A stretch of 64,000 nucleotides of DNA from Cavia porcellus (lineage: Eukaryota > Chordata > Mammalia > Rodentia > Caviidae), in contig NW_026947486.1 in NCBI RefSeq assembly GCF_034190915.1, positions 106,670,812-106,734,811 of the forward strand, read 5' to 3'. This document shows, piece after piece, positions 1 through 12,880 of the stretch. Each line of letters starts with the position of its first letter. Within the stretch, counting starts at the first letter, position 1. Both the position numbers and the translations under genes were made by a program. The notes under the pieces are model-generated. The model saw only the letters and a program-made list of their open reading frames with translations, was not told the DNA's origin and made no database searches.

Positions 1-799
1 GTTTGTCAAGGCCAGTAGGGGTGCTTGAACCAAAACTGGCTGTCAGAGGAGTCATGAATCTTCCAGAATGGACCTTCATTAATATTCCTGTCCTGTTCAG
101 TTACTGCCTAGGAGCAGCTCAGAGAAAACAGTTTCAGTGTAAGTACAGTGACAGATGTCAGAGCATAGCAGCTGGGTTAAAGAAATACATTCCTTATAGT
201 TGAAGTTTGGAGAGGTCCATCATGGCTACCAAAATTATTTTTTATTTTCCTTGCTTTAATATTTTTTCCAACTTTTCCTTTGTATGTAATCTCTTCTTTT
301 CAGTACTTCAGTGTTTATTTGAAAACTAACATTTGGAGAAAATTTTACTAAACTAATTGTTGCAGGATAAAAATGAAGACAACAAGGTTAAGAAAAAGGA
401 TTCATAATTTTAAGCCCAGGTTGGGCAACTTAGTGATTTAGTGAGGCTTGGCATCAAAAGAAAAATAAAAAGGTCTGCGGTTTTAAATCAGTGTAAAGGC
501 TCTGGGTTCAATCCTCAACAAGCAAAAGAAAAAAATGTGAATGGTGGAATTATGAAGAAATTACGTGTTTTATTTTTATGAAAAGGATATTGAAAATTGA
601 ATATTCAAGTTGGTTGGGCACTTTCTCAACATTTATTAAGAATATATATATAAAGTTTTAAACCTATGCTAGAAACTATATTTTAAAATATTTTTCTAGG
701 ATACAGCAAGGGCCATCTGTTTCAGTAAACATCAATTTTCCCTTTGTCTCTTGGTTCCTCATTCCCACCTTGAAATACTTTTATGTATATGCCTTTTTC
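1..799. other. Intergenic, nothing gene-like seen
   Basis: No open frame here has coding character. At about 395-535 a degenerate stretch, with a B-box-like segment near 510-520 and an A-rich end, may be a decayed ID or B4-like SINE. It is too diverged to call firmly. Confidence 0.5.
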
Positions 800-860
800 T
801 TGGTTACTTAACTTTCATTGCTGAAACAAAATACCTGACACCCAGTTAAAGGGGCAAAGG

Positions 861-962
861 TTTTTTTCTTTTTCTTTTTTTTTAATCGGTACTGGGGATC
901 GAACTCATGACCACACACTTGCAAGGCAGGTGCTTATGCCGCTGAGCTAAATCCCAAGCGCC
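861..962 (-). mobile_element. ID-type SINE (tRNA-derived), minus strand
   Basis: The plus strand shows a T-rich tail followed by the complement of an ID body, including the B-box complement 'gggatcgaactcatgacc' and the A-box complement 'gctgagctaa'. The flanks 847-860 and 963-976 match at 13 of 14 bases (taaagggg[c/g]aaagg). This is a good target-site duplication, so the element is a genuine insertion into the surrounding repeat. Confidence 0.85.
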
Positions 963-1092
963 TAAAGGGGGAAAGGTTTGTATGTTTATCTGGCTCATAG
1001 TTTGTAGAGATTTCAGTCAATAATCAACCGACTCCAAGGCAGGGTGGCATACAATAGAGAGGCAACAGTTCATGATTGTAGAAGACAGTACA

Positions 1093-1132
1093 TGGAGAGA
1101 GAGGGAGGGAGGGAGGGAGGGGGCGGGGGAGG

Positions 1133-1190
<58 letters not shown>
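1093..1190. repeat. (GA)n / GGGA purine microsatellite
   Basis: An almost uninterrupted purine tract of about 98 bases begins as GGGA repeats and becomes a pure GA run to 1190. The reading frames through it give Arg/Glu and Gly-rich artefact proteins. Homopurine tracts of this kind can form triplex DNA in vitro. Confidence 0.95.
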
Positions 1191-1193
<3 letters not shown>

Positions 1194-1425
1194 TTTTGTC
1201 CTTTATATTATATCCAGTGTACCAGAATTATTAGGGCAGTGCCAATCCAATCAGTAGATCACCTACCCTTAATCCCAGACCCTTAATCTCAGCACCCTTA
1301 ATCCCTACACTAGACTATGAATCATTCACAAACTCTAGATTCAGTCACTTCTAAAAAGCCTGACCACCCCATGACTGCATGAGGCTTTGGAGGGATATCT
1401 AGACACAAACTAGTACAGCCTGGAG

Positions 1426-2740
1426 TTGCCATACTTAATGTGTCTCCAAAGTGTGCTGCACAATATAGTGTGTGTTAGATATTCTGAAGGAGATATTAAA
1501 AATCATAGTGATTTTTATGAAAGTAGGTTTCTATGGTCATATTTGCTATTACTATCATTACTATTATGTGAAAAATATAAATCTTTGGCTGAGGAGAAGA
1601 AACATTTTTCCTGATACTTCCTGAGATTAATTGCAACCCCAGTTTGAGGGCGGATTAGGTTTCGTCTTCTGATCAAGGCAGTTGGGTGAGAGAGGTTCCC
1701 TCTGTGACCTAACTCCAGGAAAACCACCACATTAGTGTGTAAGTTTATGGGAAATGTTGTGTAAAAGAAAATGGCTTATTCTATTTGAGATGCTTGGAAC
1801 CTTACTACAAAATGGAGCAAGCAACCAAGTATGCCATTTGTCCTTCAGTGGAATTTGTTAAAAATGTCTCAATTTCTACTGCTGGGGATCTGGATATTAA
1901 TATTTATTACCTTTAAGTTCATTAATTCCTATTTAGCTTTCAGGTAACACGTTGACATTTTGATGGCGCCAATCAAGTCAAGGGCATTCTTAAGACTTAC
2001 AGACAGCTGGACATATTAATATATATGAATGTAGAAAGAAATTTGAACTAGGAAGCATAATGTCTTAATCATATAACCATCTTCCTGGAATGACACAAAA
2101 ACATTTCTGTGTGAGTCTCTTGTAAGTAGGGATTACTGGGAGAGGAAGGCAAAAATCAGTCCTTAAACCCTTATAGTCAGTTCGTAAATTTCTGTGTCAG
2201 AGTAGCTCTGACAATATTTAGGAGTGAGCTATCCAGCAGCTGTTACTCTTTGAGGTGAAAACAGATAATAGAACAGTGTAATTTTTTTAGCATACTGACT
2301 GCCTTAATTCTGTTTCACTTAAGTAATGAAAAGTGTTTTTTTTTTCTTTTATTTATTTGTGTTTCAAGCAACAGATGAGATGAAAGAAGGCATTTCAGGA
2401 GTTTGCTGGTGGGTGGGAAGTATTTGGCCCATATTAAGCATTATTAAACATACTCGAGAAATTGGGTAAGTCACATATGAAAACCCCAACAGATTACATT
2501 AGTTCAGTCCCTTCGCTGAATACTAAATGGCCAAGGGGATAGTCTTTGTGATTAAATCTTAGAGAATCACTTTAGAAACTGCATGCTTTTGTTGGTATTT
2601 GTATGTACCAATGAAATGCAAAAAAAAATTTACAATTTTGAATACAATGAAATAATGTAGATCTAGGTAACTCAAAATACTAGGCAACCCAGAAACAACT
2701 ATTCTGAGTATTTTCTTTCTCAATGGCAAGGTTCCTTTGA
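1426..2740. other. Intergenic, nothing recognised
   Basis: This is AT-rich sequence with only short open frames and no clear repeat family. I see no conserved splice or promoter pattern. Confidence 0.5.
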
Positions 2741-3099
2741 TTTTTTTTTTAAAGGAAAAAAGCAAAACAGAAAAAGGGGTAGAAATAATGCAGAATTTCA
2801 AAAAAATTAATGCTAAGAAATGACTAGTTGATAAGTTACATATTATCATCTTAGAAATAGTTGTTCAAGTCACAAAATTAAAGCATAGAAACTGAACAAT
2901 CAAACAATGAGAGTGTAAACCGTTCTGTTCAGTGATCCAACAAAAACTTAGTAATGTGATTATCTGTCTTATACACTTAAACATACATGCAGTTATATCC
3001 ATAAGAGCACTTTCTTTCCCTTTCTTTTTTACAATATCTATTACACATTTTGGATCTTATTATTTCTACAGTTTTTATTACTTTTTACTCCAGAGAAAC

Positions 3100-6000
3100 A
3101 ATGTGATATTCATAAATATGAATCTTACTTATTTCACTTATGAGGATAGTCTCTAGTTGCCTCCATTTACCTATAAAGGCCTCAAGATCATCCTTTTTTA
3201 TAGATGGGTAATATTCCATTGTATAAAAATACCACAACTTTTTTATCCACTCTGTGAGTCAAGGGCATTTTTGTTGTTTCCAAGATTTAGCTATTACAAA
3301 TTGTGCTGCTGTGAACATGGGTGCATATATATCACTGTGACACGAACTTACTGGTTTTTCTGGGAAAATACCCAGGAGGAGAATAGCTAGATTGAATGGA
3401 ACTTCCAATCCTAGTCTTCAGAGGAATCTCCATACTGATTTCCATACTGGTTGCACCAGTCTGCACTCCCACCAGCAGTGGAGAAGGGTCCCCCCACCCC
3501 CGCCCCCGCCCTGCACAGCCTTGTCAACAGTTGTTATCAGTTGATTTATTGATGGAAGCCACTCTTTCTGGAGTGAGATGAAATCTCAGTGCTGTTTTAA
3601 TTTGCATTTCTTGAGTGACCAGTGATGGTGAACATTTCTTTATGTCTTTACTTGCCTTTTGTGTGTCTTCATCTGAGAAATGTGTGTTCCTCTCAGATGC
3701 CCATTTTGGAGAGGGTCTTTGAATTTGATGTTTTTTAAATTCTTTGTATGTTCTAGATATAAGTCCTTTGTCCGACGGGTTGCTAGTTAAAATTATTTTT
3801 CCATTCTGTGGATTTTCTTTTCAGTCTGTTGGTGATTTCTGTTGAAGTGCAAAAGCATTTTAATAAAATGAGGTCCCAGTTGTTATTCTTTGAAGTGTTT
3901 TCCACCCAGTTTGCATTTTGTTTGTGAATTCTCTGCCTACACTTGTGTCTCCAAGACTTCAACTACTATTGTCTTCCAGTAGATTTAGTGTTTCTGTTTT
4001 AATATTTAGATCTTTGATCCATTTTGACTTTAGTTTAGTGCATGGTGATAGGCATGGGTCTAGTTTCAGTCTTGGGCATTTGGAGAGCCAATTTTCTCCA
4101 ACATCATTTATTAAAGAGGCTATCCTTCTTCCAGTGAATGTGTTTAGCCCCTTTGACAAATATCAGGTGGTTAAGTGTCTTTGTAGTTGTGTGACATCTT
4201 CTAATCTGTTCCATTGATCCTCAGGTCTATTTGTTTACCAGTACCATGCTGATTTTATCACAGTAGCTTTTTGAAGTATAGTTTCAAGTTAGGAATTGAG
4301 ATGCCGCCTGTCCTGCCTTTGTTGCCCAGAATTGCCTTTACTATTCTAGATTTCTTCTGTTTGTAAATGAATTTTAGGAGTGTTTTCTCTAGATCTGAAA
4401 TGTATGTTAATGGTATTTTGATTGGGATTGCATTAAATCTGTATAACAGTTTTGGAGGTATGGCCATTTTTGCAATGTTGGTTCTTCTTAGCCAAGAGCA
4501 AGAAATATCCTTCTATTTTCTAATATCCTCTTCAGTCTTCTTTTTTAGCATAGTATAATTTTCAGCATATAGGTCTTTTACATTCTTGGTTAGGTTGATT
4601 CCTAAGTATCTCATTTTTTAAGATGCTATTGAGAGGTGACATTTCCATTATTTCTCTCTCAATGAGTGTTTTGTTTGCATATAGGAATGCTATCTATTGC
4701 TTTTTGAGTGTTGATTTTGTATCCAGCTACACTGCTGAGTTTATTACATCTAGTAGTCTTTTGATGGAGTTTTTGGGTGTTCTATACAGAGTACCATGTC
4801 ATCTGCAAATAGTGATAATTTAACTTCTTCCTTTCCTATCTTTAATCCTTTTATTTCTCTCTCTTTTCTAATGGCTCTGGCTAATACTTCCAGAACTGTA
4901 TTGAATAGAACTGTATTGATCATGGACATTCTTGTCTTGCTCCTAATTTTAGAGTGTAAGCTTTCAGTTTTTGTCCATTTAGTATAATGTTGGCTGTTGG
5001 TCTGTCATAAATGGCTTTATGAGATTGAGGTAGATACTGTGTATTCTGAGTTTCTGAAGGGTTTTTATCATGAAAAACTGTTGGACTTTATCAAAAGCTT
5101 TTTCTGCATCTATTGAGATGACCATGTGGTTTTTGTTTTTGACTCTGTTGATGTGATGTATTACATTTATTGATTTGCATGTGTTAAACTTTAACTATCC
5201 CTCTGTTCCTGGAATGAATCCCACTTGGTTGTGATGTATAATCATCTTGATGATTTGCTGTATTTTGCTTACCAGTATTTTATTGAGAATCTTTGTATCA
5301 ATGTTCATTAGTGAGATTGGCCTATAGTTCTCCTTTTTGGTTGAGTGTTTCTCTGGTTTTATTATCAGAGTAATACTTGCCTCCAGGAATGATTTAGGGA
5401 GGATTGCTTCCTTTTTACTTTCTTTGAAGAGTTTGAGGAATATTGGCATCAAATCTCAATTTCTTATAGAATTCAGCCATGAATCCATTAGGATCTGGGC
5501 TTTTGTTTGTAAGTTTTAATCACATTTTCAATTTCAGTAGCTGATGTTGCATTATTCAAAATTATTATATTTTCTTGATTGAGATTTGGTAGTTCATATG
5601 TTTCTAGAAATCTGTCCATTTCCTCTGTTTTTTCCATTCTATGTGAGTAGAAGTTTTCAAAGCAGGTATTCATGATCTTTTGAATTTCTGTGGGATACAT
5701 GATAATTTCCTTCTTTTCAGTCCTTATTGCATGAATTTGGGTTTTATTCTTCTGTTTTCTTGATAAGGTTAGCCAGAGGCTTATCAATTTTGTTTATTCT
5801 CTCAGAAAACCAGCTTTTTGATTCATTAATTCTTTGTATTTTTTTAGATTCAATTGCACTAATTTCTGCCCTAATTATACAATATCCTCTCCTCTGTGTG
5901 CTTTAGGTTTAACTTGCTCTTCTTTTTCTAGAAGCTTGAAATGTACCATTAGATTGTTTATTTGTGCTTGCTCTTTTTTCTTTATATGACAATTTATTGC

Positions 6001-6895
6001 TATATATTTCCCTATTAAGACCACTTTCATTGCATCCCACAGATTATGGTATGTTGTTTCTGTACTTTCATTTAGTTGTAAGTATTGTTTTATTTCTTCT
6101 TTAATTTTATCTGTAACACACTGGTTGTTCAGAAGGTTGTTATTTAGTTTCCATGTATTTATGCATGTTTTGTAATTTCTTTTGCCAGTAATTTCCAATT
6201 TCAGTACACTGATCAGATATTATGCATGGTATAATTTCAGTGCCTGTGTATTTACTTAAGAATGTGTTATGGTTTATTATATAGTTTATTTTGTAGAATG
6301 TCCCATGCACAGCTGAGAACAATGTGTATTCTGATGTGGTTGGGTGGCATACTTAGTAAACATCTTCTAAGTCCATTTACTTACAGGTATGATTCAGTTC
6401 TATTGTTTCTTTGCTGACTGTTTGTCTAGTTGATCTATCTCTTTGAGACAATGGAGTATTAAGGTTCCCTGTTATAGTTGTATATTTCTGTTTTTGGATT
6501 TTCATGTCCATTAGTGTTTGTCTTATATAGTTGGATGTTCCTGTAATTGGTGCATATATATTTATAATTTTTAGTTCTCCCCTTTGAATTTTTCCACTAA
6601 CGTGTATATAGTGACCTTCTTTATCTCTTTTAATCATTTTAGGTTTGAAGTTCATGTCTGCAAATAAAATTGTTACCCCTGCTTTTTTCTGGGTTCCTGT
6701 TGCATGGAATACTGTTTTCCACCCTTTGACTTTTCATTTATGAGTTTACTTTTGAGTCAGATGTGTTTTTTATAGATAGCATATTGTGGGAGTCTGTTTC
6801 TTGATCCATTCTGTGAACCTGTTTCTTTTGATAGGTGAATTGAGGCCATTTACATTTGTGGATATCACTGATATGTACTGGCTCAACTTTGCCAT
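3100..6895 (-). pseudogene. L1-A ORF2 (endonuclease / reverse transcriptase), broken
   Basis: The start is placed at the Met of MAKLSQYISV at 6,895, followed by NVNGLNSPIKRNRFTEWI. This is the characteristic L1 endonuclease N-terminus. The reverse-transcriptase region lies near 5,452-4,600, with YRPISLMN at about 5,330 and an intact FADD catalytic motif encoded at about 4,797-4,812. The C-terminal region at 4,467-4,258 carries [19 protein letters not shown] and [13 protein letters not shown], typical of L1 ORF2 downstream of the polymerase. The frame shifts repeatedly and stops occur throughout. Intact ORF2 nicks target DNA and reverse-transcribes the L1 RNA; this copy is dead. Confidence 0.9.
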
Positions 6896-6999
6896 GTTAT
6901 GTTTCAGTTGTTTGCTTTGTGCTTTTCCCTCTTGTTGTATTGCTTGTCCTGCCTGGTGGTTTCTTTCTGTTGTTGGTCTGGAGATTTTGATCATTTTTA

Positions 7000-8051
7000 T
7001 CTCTATCTAGTATGTCTGTCAATACTCTTTCAAGGGTTGGTTTGGTGGACATAAATTTCTTCAGTTGTTCTTTCTCATGGAAGCATCTATTTCTCCATCA
7101 AATTTGAAAGAATGTTTTGCTGGGTGCATCAATTATACATACATGGAAATCGCCAATCTGGGTTGAAAGTTGTTTTGTTTCAGGGCTTGAAATACCTCAC
7201 TCCAAGCTTGTCTTAACCTGAAGAATTGTGCTGAAAAGTCTGCCGTGATGGTAAGAGGCTTTCCTTGATAGGTGAGTTGTGTCTTTTCTCTCACAGCTTT
7301 TAGCATTCTGTTTTTATGTTGTATGGCTGGTATCTTAAATATTGTATATCTGAGTGTAGATTTATGTTGCTTGTGACTGTTTGGGATTGTATATGCCTCA
7401 CTTGTCTGCATATCAGATTTTTTCTAAATGTTTAGGAAATTTTCTGCTATTACTTTTGTGAATAGTTTACCTATATCATTACCTGACTCCTGCATCTTCA
7501 CTGATGCCTATTAGTCTTATATTGTATCTCTTGGCACTCTTAAAGCTGCTGGATTGTCACTTCATGCTGCTTTGTTATTTTTAAAAGTTCTGTCCTTTTA
7601 TGATCACTAATTGCAATCCTGTTCTCAAGGTCTGAAATCCTATCCTCAGCTTCATTTAAATGGTTTTGCCAGCTTTCAATAGAATTTTTTTTTGTTTCAT
7701 GGATGTCTCTTTGAATTTGTTTCATGGATTCTGCTTGTTTTCTATATTGTTCATTCAAGGTTTCAATCAGTTTCCCATGCTCTTATACTTTTTTTAAAAA
7801 TCTATTTGTTCTTTATCCGTGCTTAGCAACTCCTTTACTAAGGTTGTTATTTCTGTCTTTATATGGGAGATTATTTCTAAAATGGTTTCCTCTTTAGCCT
7901 CATGGAGTTGTCTTTTTATTTCACTTGCTATATTTTCACAAATTTCCAGTGTGTGACTTTTAAAGACCTCTATTTCAATACCTTCTTTACTTGCTCCTGA
8001 AGGACTAGATGTTTGAGATTGGATTTTGCTTTTTCGTTTTGTGATTTTCAC
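7000..8051 (-). pseudogene. L1-A ORF1 (RNA-binding protein), broken
   Basis: Three minus-strand pieces collinear with L1 ORF1 are present. At 8,051-7,794 is the N-terminus (MKITKRKSKIQSQTSS). At 7,758-7,540 is a heptad-rich coiled-coil segment with ESWQNHLNEAEDRISDLENR. At 7,411-7,133 is the C-terminal domain, with NRMLKAVREKTQLTYQGKP. ORF1p normally forms coiled-coil trimers that coat L1 RNA. The pieces lie in different frames, so no full protein is made. ORF2 follows directly downstream. Confidence 0.85.
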
Positions 8052-8910
8052 CTTTCAGGCTAATATTTTGTGTTTCAATTCCACTAGTTTCACCTATTGG
8101 TAATGTGTATCTTAGGGTCCTACTGTGTGACTGATGTTTTCCCAACTGCTGGGTGACATAATGAAGAGGTGGGCCAGTTACCTGAATTCCTCCTACAAGG
8201 CCTATTGGGTAAGTCCTATATTCTTCCTAGGCTGACAAACCTAGGAGTATTGTTGTAAATCAGCCCTTAGTTCCTGCTGTTACTGTATCTTCAGATTTTT
8301 CTAGGTCAACAGATCTCTCTGTCTATGTTTGTCTTAGCTGGAACCCTACTGTGTCACTGCATGTCTCATATGCCCTTTTAATTTGCTCCAGGTTGGGGGA
8401 GGCCTTATTGGTATCCTCCTCATCCTACCTGATGTTCTCTGTGTGGATGAAGGACTCACACACACTCTTGCCAAAATTGCCAAGGTTCTATGTCTGGAGG
8501 GGACTTGTCTATTGCTCCCATTTACCCACTGAAGGTATCAAACTGTATTCCTACTTTAGGGGCAAATTCACCACACTGATAGAAGCCTGATGAGGTCTTC
8601 TGTTTGGATGAGGGGTTACTGATTCTCTCATCCAGCATAGTTAATCCACTGCAGTCTAAGATTCTGGGAGAAGTAGGAGCCAAAGATCAATAATGATACT
8701 ATGTCCAGGAGGTGGGGGATTCCAGAGGGTAGCAGTTAGATGGCAGGATTCAGAAGAGGCAGGCTCAGCCTGTCCCTACACGTTGCTAGAGTTCCTGTGG
8801 CCCTCAGCACATGGTGGGAGGGTGGGGATGTGGAAGGGGCTGGCTCTTAGGGCCAGGCTTTGTGTGCCACAGATGGTCCTGTGTCCTGACATGGAAGACA
8901 GGCTTTGTTT
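8052..8910 (-). promoter_or_regulatory. L1-A 5' UTR
   Basis: This is relatively GC-rich sequence upstream of ORF1 on the minus strand, where L1 elements carry their internal RNA polymerase II promoter. Its outer edge is not sharply defined. No tandem monomers were obvious here, unlike the 5' UTRs at 16.55-16.92 and 25.87-26.15 kb. Confidence 0.6.
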
Positions 8911-9335
8911 TTCTTATATCTCTCAATTTTATTATTTTGCTGATTTCAAAGTGATCCTAAAATGGCTACATGAAAAATTATACATATATGGAAATAGTTC
9001 TCTTTTCTAGTAACTTAGTAGAAAAAAATAGGTTTGTACTTCTTCACATTTATTGTTGAATGTTGGAGTACAGGAAATGTATGTGAGTTCTGTTCAGAGT
9101 TGTATTTTCCTGCTAATAATATGATACATTGTGCTTAGCATAGTTTAGTATTTTTTGCAACTTGATAATATCCTTGAAAAAATTTAATACGTGAAAACAG
9201 TGTGATCTAGATTCTCAAAATTAAAGATATCACAGGCAGGGTTGATGGAAAGAGGTGGCGGTCTTTCTCTTGTCTATGTCATTAAGACTTCTACTAGAAT
9301 AGTCTTTGTTTCATGGTACTACAGTCAAGGCGGGA
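8911..9335. other. Intergenic, nothing recognised
   Basis: AT-rich sequence with no supported feature. Confidence 0.5.
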
Positions 9336-9590
9336 TATTGGGAGACTGGCTAATATCTGGGTTTGGTGGCAATTTTTATTTTTTTTTTTTGGTACCTGGA
9401 TTGAATTCATGACCTTGTGCTTGCCAGGCAGGCATTTATGCCTCTGAGCTAAACCCCTGGACTTGCACATTCTTATAACCAGTACTCTGGTTAAGCTCGG
9501 TAAGAGGATTCCAAATTATACCTCTTCCTCAACAGTGTAGTGATTTACTGAGACTCTGCCTGAAACATACCCCAAAACAAACCAACAAAA
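9336..9590 (+). mobile_element. B1-like SINE interrupted by an ID element
   Basis: The left part (about 9,336-9,371, with 'tctgggtttggtggca') and the right part (9,463-9,590, starting 'ttgcacattcttataacc') together read as a diverged 7SL-derived B1 monomer ending in a CA/A-rich tail. The ID element at 9,372-9,462 splits it. Confidence 0.6.
9372..9462 (-). mobile_element. ID-type SINE, minus strand
   Basis: The plus strand shows a T-run and then the complement of the ID body: 'ggattgaattcatgacc' (B-box complement) and 'gctaaacccc' (start of element). It is inserted inside a B1-like element and is therefore younger than it. Confidence 0.8.
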
Positions 9591-9668
9591 AATGCAAAAA
9601 ACAAGTAAAAATACCCAAAAGTTAAAACTTTCAAACAAGTGAATTTTACATTAAAACCCAGAAGCACT

Positions 9669-9691
9669 GTGTGTGTGTGTGTGTGTGTGTG
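9669..9691. repeat. (GT)n microsatellite
   Basis: A pure GT dinucleotide run of 23 bases. Confidence 0.95.
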
Positions 9692-10375
9692 CTCGTGTAA
9701 CAGAAAAGTTTCACAAAGCATTTATTCCATCTGATGCATTGTAATATTTTCTGTTCTACTAAGTTGTATTATATGAAAATTTATTTAAAAGCTGATATTA
9801 AAAGTCAGCTTAGTAGCATAGCCCCACATTTTGAATAACATTGAGCCTAAATATTTATTTAGCTACAACAATATTTAGTCATTATCATCATCATAGAGCA
9901 GACATGGCAGTAGCTGTGGCAAGATACACTTACCTGAGCATAGTGTCACAGATCATAGAGCCATAACAAAAGACAGTTCTCCTGGAGTGACTGCTGGCTC
10001 TAATAAAAGTGTCAGATCTACTTTGGAAGAAAAAAGGAATTCACCTTAGATTATGACAGCAGTGACAAGACTCAAACCAATTCAATTGGGTACGTTGAAG
10101 TGGTAAACAATACCTCTTGACAAAGCTAAGAATACATCAGTGGAAAACAAAAACTAAACAAACACTTGTATGGTTTCATTCATATATGCATATATATGTG
10201 TGTGTATTTATGAATATATACAAATAAAGATCAAAATAGAAGAGAAATAAAAAATAGGTAGACGATCAAGTACATCCACAAATTACAAATTTCATTGTTT
10301 TTAAACTATTTCTCTATACATACTACTTGATTTTATTTGTACTATTTATCTTAGTTCATTGAAAAAAAGATTTGT

Positions 10376-10470
10376 TAGGGGCTGGGGATTTAGCTCAGCA
10401 GCATAAGCACCTGCCTTGTAAGCAGGCAGTCATGAGTTCGATCCCCGGTACCGATAAAAACGAAAAAGAC

Positions 10471-10510
<40 letters not shown>
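10376..10510 (+). mobile_element. Young ID SINE with a 39-A tail
   Basis: A full ID body starts with 'ggggctggggatttagctc' and contains an A box (tagctcagcag) and a B box (gagttcgatcc), the internal RNA polymerase III promoter of a tRNA-derived SINE. The tail at 10,472-10,510 is 39 uninterrupted A residues. The flanks carry a target-site duplication: an A-run plus 'gatttgt' at 10,362-10,375, and again as the tail end plus 'gatttgt' to 10,517. The clean tail and near-consensus body suggest a recent insertion. The 68-codon open frame across it is an artefact. Confidence 0.93.
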
Positions 10511-10512
<2 letters not shown>

Positions 10513-10517
10513 TTTGT

Positions 10518-12880
10518 GGTATTATCTACTACTTTTTTTGTAAGGATCTTTTTGGGTTATGTCCTGTGCTCAGAGTAACTACTTTGCAGATGCTACACAG
10601 TGTGATATCTATTGATAGTCTCTTTTAATTTGATTATGAATTTTTGATTTTTCATAAAATTAAAAAAAAAAAAAAAACTCAGAAGAGGTGACCAAAACTG
10701 TCCCAACAAACTAACAACAAATTTACCAAATAAATACACTCTGTGAAAAGATGCCAAAGAGAAAGCCATACACAAATAATTCTTTTTGAATACAATTGTT
10801 AAATTACTTTGACTATCTCTCAATTCATCCTTGACTGTCCTTTGTTTCCATCCTTTCACAGGTACAGAATAAGATGGCCCAGTCTGCTAGAGTTGAAAAA
10901 GGCCATGGTTCATGCCATTAATAGAGGGAGAGTAGCATCATAGATATAACATAGACTGTAAAGAGCAGGTACTAATTTTAATATGTAAGGATATTAATAT
11001 TAATGAACAATTTAATGCATTAAAGCTAGTGAAAACATTTTTTTTAAAATTTCAGGACATTTGAAGATGTTCATTAAAATTTTACCAAAATAAAAGAAAT
11101 GAACAAACAAAAAACCCTACACAAACATGGATCAAGTGTGAGTTGGAATGAGAACTCATTGTGATTTGGAACTGTGGGGATGACTGGAAGTGTTAGAAGG
11201 TGAAATTGTGAGTACAGGAACCTGATAAGAAGGTATCCAAGCAAACAGAGGAACTGGAAAACATGGATTTTCACAGTGCTTTTGAAGATCTATACTATAA
11301 ACAGGCAAGAAATGCATTGTCAGTGTGAAAGTAGTGGAGTGCCTCAGGGAACAAGAGGGAATAATAACAGCATACTTGTAGGCTAATGGGAGTGATCCAG
11401 TGAGTGGCAGGAACATGAAGATGCTGGAAAGAGAAAGATGTAAAGGAAGTAGGCCCTGGAGTTGGTATTTACAGATAGAAATTTGAGCACAGTGCACCTA
11501 AAATGTGTGATTTATCTGTAACGACAGGAAGGAAGGTAGGGAATGTGAGTGCAGATGCAAGTTGAAGGGTGAGGCAGTGGTGAAAGTCATGGAATTTACT
11601 TTTGGTTGCTTTTCTCTTCTCAGTGAGAGGAAACAATACCATCAAAGGAATACTATATTATTTCAGGAAAAAATCTCTAAAATTGAATTGTTGGGTAAAA
11701 ACCAGAATGCACAATCTTTTGTTTTGATAGATGTTAACAATATACTCCTATAAAGTTGTAACTGATATATGACCTCCAGATGAAATAAACGAAATAAGTC
11801 CCAATCTGCTAGATATCTGATACGCTGAGTTTATGTTTCCAAAAAATGCAAGAACGAGTTCTAAGGAACACAGGAGATTAAGAGTAGAAAATATTCATTG
11901 AAGTGGGGGAGATACAGCTTCTGAGAGGCAGGGGAGCTCTTAAGTGTGTTGCCACAGACCCCACTTCTCAGGGGAAGTTTTATAGAGCACAAGCCCGTTG
12001 GTACAGCAGGGATTACAACTATGATCAACCAATAAGATTATAAGTATAGCTGCTTAGGTAATATTGATCCAATGGGGAAGCAAGATACATAGCAAATGAG
12101 CATGGAAGGAACAAAGAACTTTTCAAAAAGTGATGAGTCCCAGGGGCTTGGTCACCCACTGACCTGATTGCTGTCTAGCTAGACTTCATTAGACCAGATG
12201 TTACTTCTTCTCTTAGGCCTGATCATTTCGTCTTTATCTTGAGGCCTGGCCTCCAACAGATGTGCCTCCAAATATAGTTGTATTGAGTTTTCATTTCCTC
12301 CAATGACTCTCTTGAGGGCCTAGCTCTATCTGACTGCCTATATTTGTACTTAACGTGGCTGTGTATAATATATCCATTAATATTGAAGCAAGTAATGTCT
12401 TCCCCCATTCCTATTCTAGCACAGCATATAAAACATTTTGAATTTTCAAAACTATCAAAAGTCCCATAGCTGAGAAGCAGTGTTTTGGTATACTTTTACT
12501 TGCACATCTGTTATTATGTACAAGACAAGCATCTTTCCGCATGATTAAAAGTCAAAGGTTACGGAAGAAAATTGTATTATCCCAAGGTACAACCTCTTAG
12601 TCCAAGGCAAACAATTGTACTTTCTGCATCCATGACCAAAGCTACAATGGGGTTCAGTACCCAAGGTCACAGAAACAAGCACATAAAATTTTTACAAGTA
12701 GTCTAAGAAGAGATTTTAGGATTTAGGTTGTAGGTTTTATCTAGATTTTAAAGAAACAAATATTAGACTAGAACCATAATCCAGAACTTCTGATACCCTG
12801 AAAGGAGCTCCAGTTCTGTGCTCTGTGTCTGGGAAAGACAGAAGTTATAGAGTAGGCAAGAGGTGAAATATTCATGATTG
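10518..12880. other. Intergenic; possible decayed LTR-like segment
   Basis: No gene is seen. A segment at about 11,900-12,400 has a CCAAT-like 'caaccaataag' and a mixed-composition layout that could be a decayed LTR. I cannot find ends or a family, so this is a weak suggestion. The rest is AT-rich unique-looking sequence. Confidence 0.35.

Larger units (their letters stand above)
800..1425 (+). repeat. Medium-reiterated rodent repeat with internal GA tract
   Basis: The block starts with a segment about pain-free 'aaaatacctgacacc' style sequence and runs through a purine microsatellite to a C-rich tail with several 'ccttaatc' motifs. I recognise the general layout (opening segment, GA-rich middle, C-rich tail) as a medium-reiterated mammalian repeat, but I cannot name the family. 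An ID SINE has inserted at 861-962. The boundaries are approximate. Confidence 0.45.
2741..8910 (-). mobile_element. L1-A: near full-length LINE-1, degraded
   Basis: Read on the minus strand, the order is 5' UTR (about 8,910-8,052), ORF1 (8,051 to about 7,000), ORF2 (6,895 to about 3,100) and a 3' UTR ending at the T-run at 2,741. Both ORFs are split by frameshifts and stops, so it cannot retrotranspose. The 3' terminus (2,741-2,980) matches those at 13,680-13,920, 18,929-19,170 and, on the opposite strand, 36,430-36,700. It is therefore one lineage-specific L1 3' end. The 5' boundary is approximate, and I found no convincing target-site duplication. Confidence 0.9.

Noticed and set aside
1044..1286. 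Arg/Glu-rich 80-codon frame
   Set aside because: It is a translation of the GA microsatellite.
7086..8051. Possible separate small genes in 7-8 kb (coiled-coil frames)
   Set aside because: The three frames are collinear fragments of L1-A ORF1.
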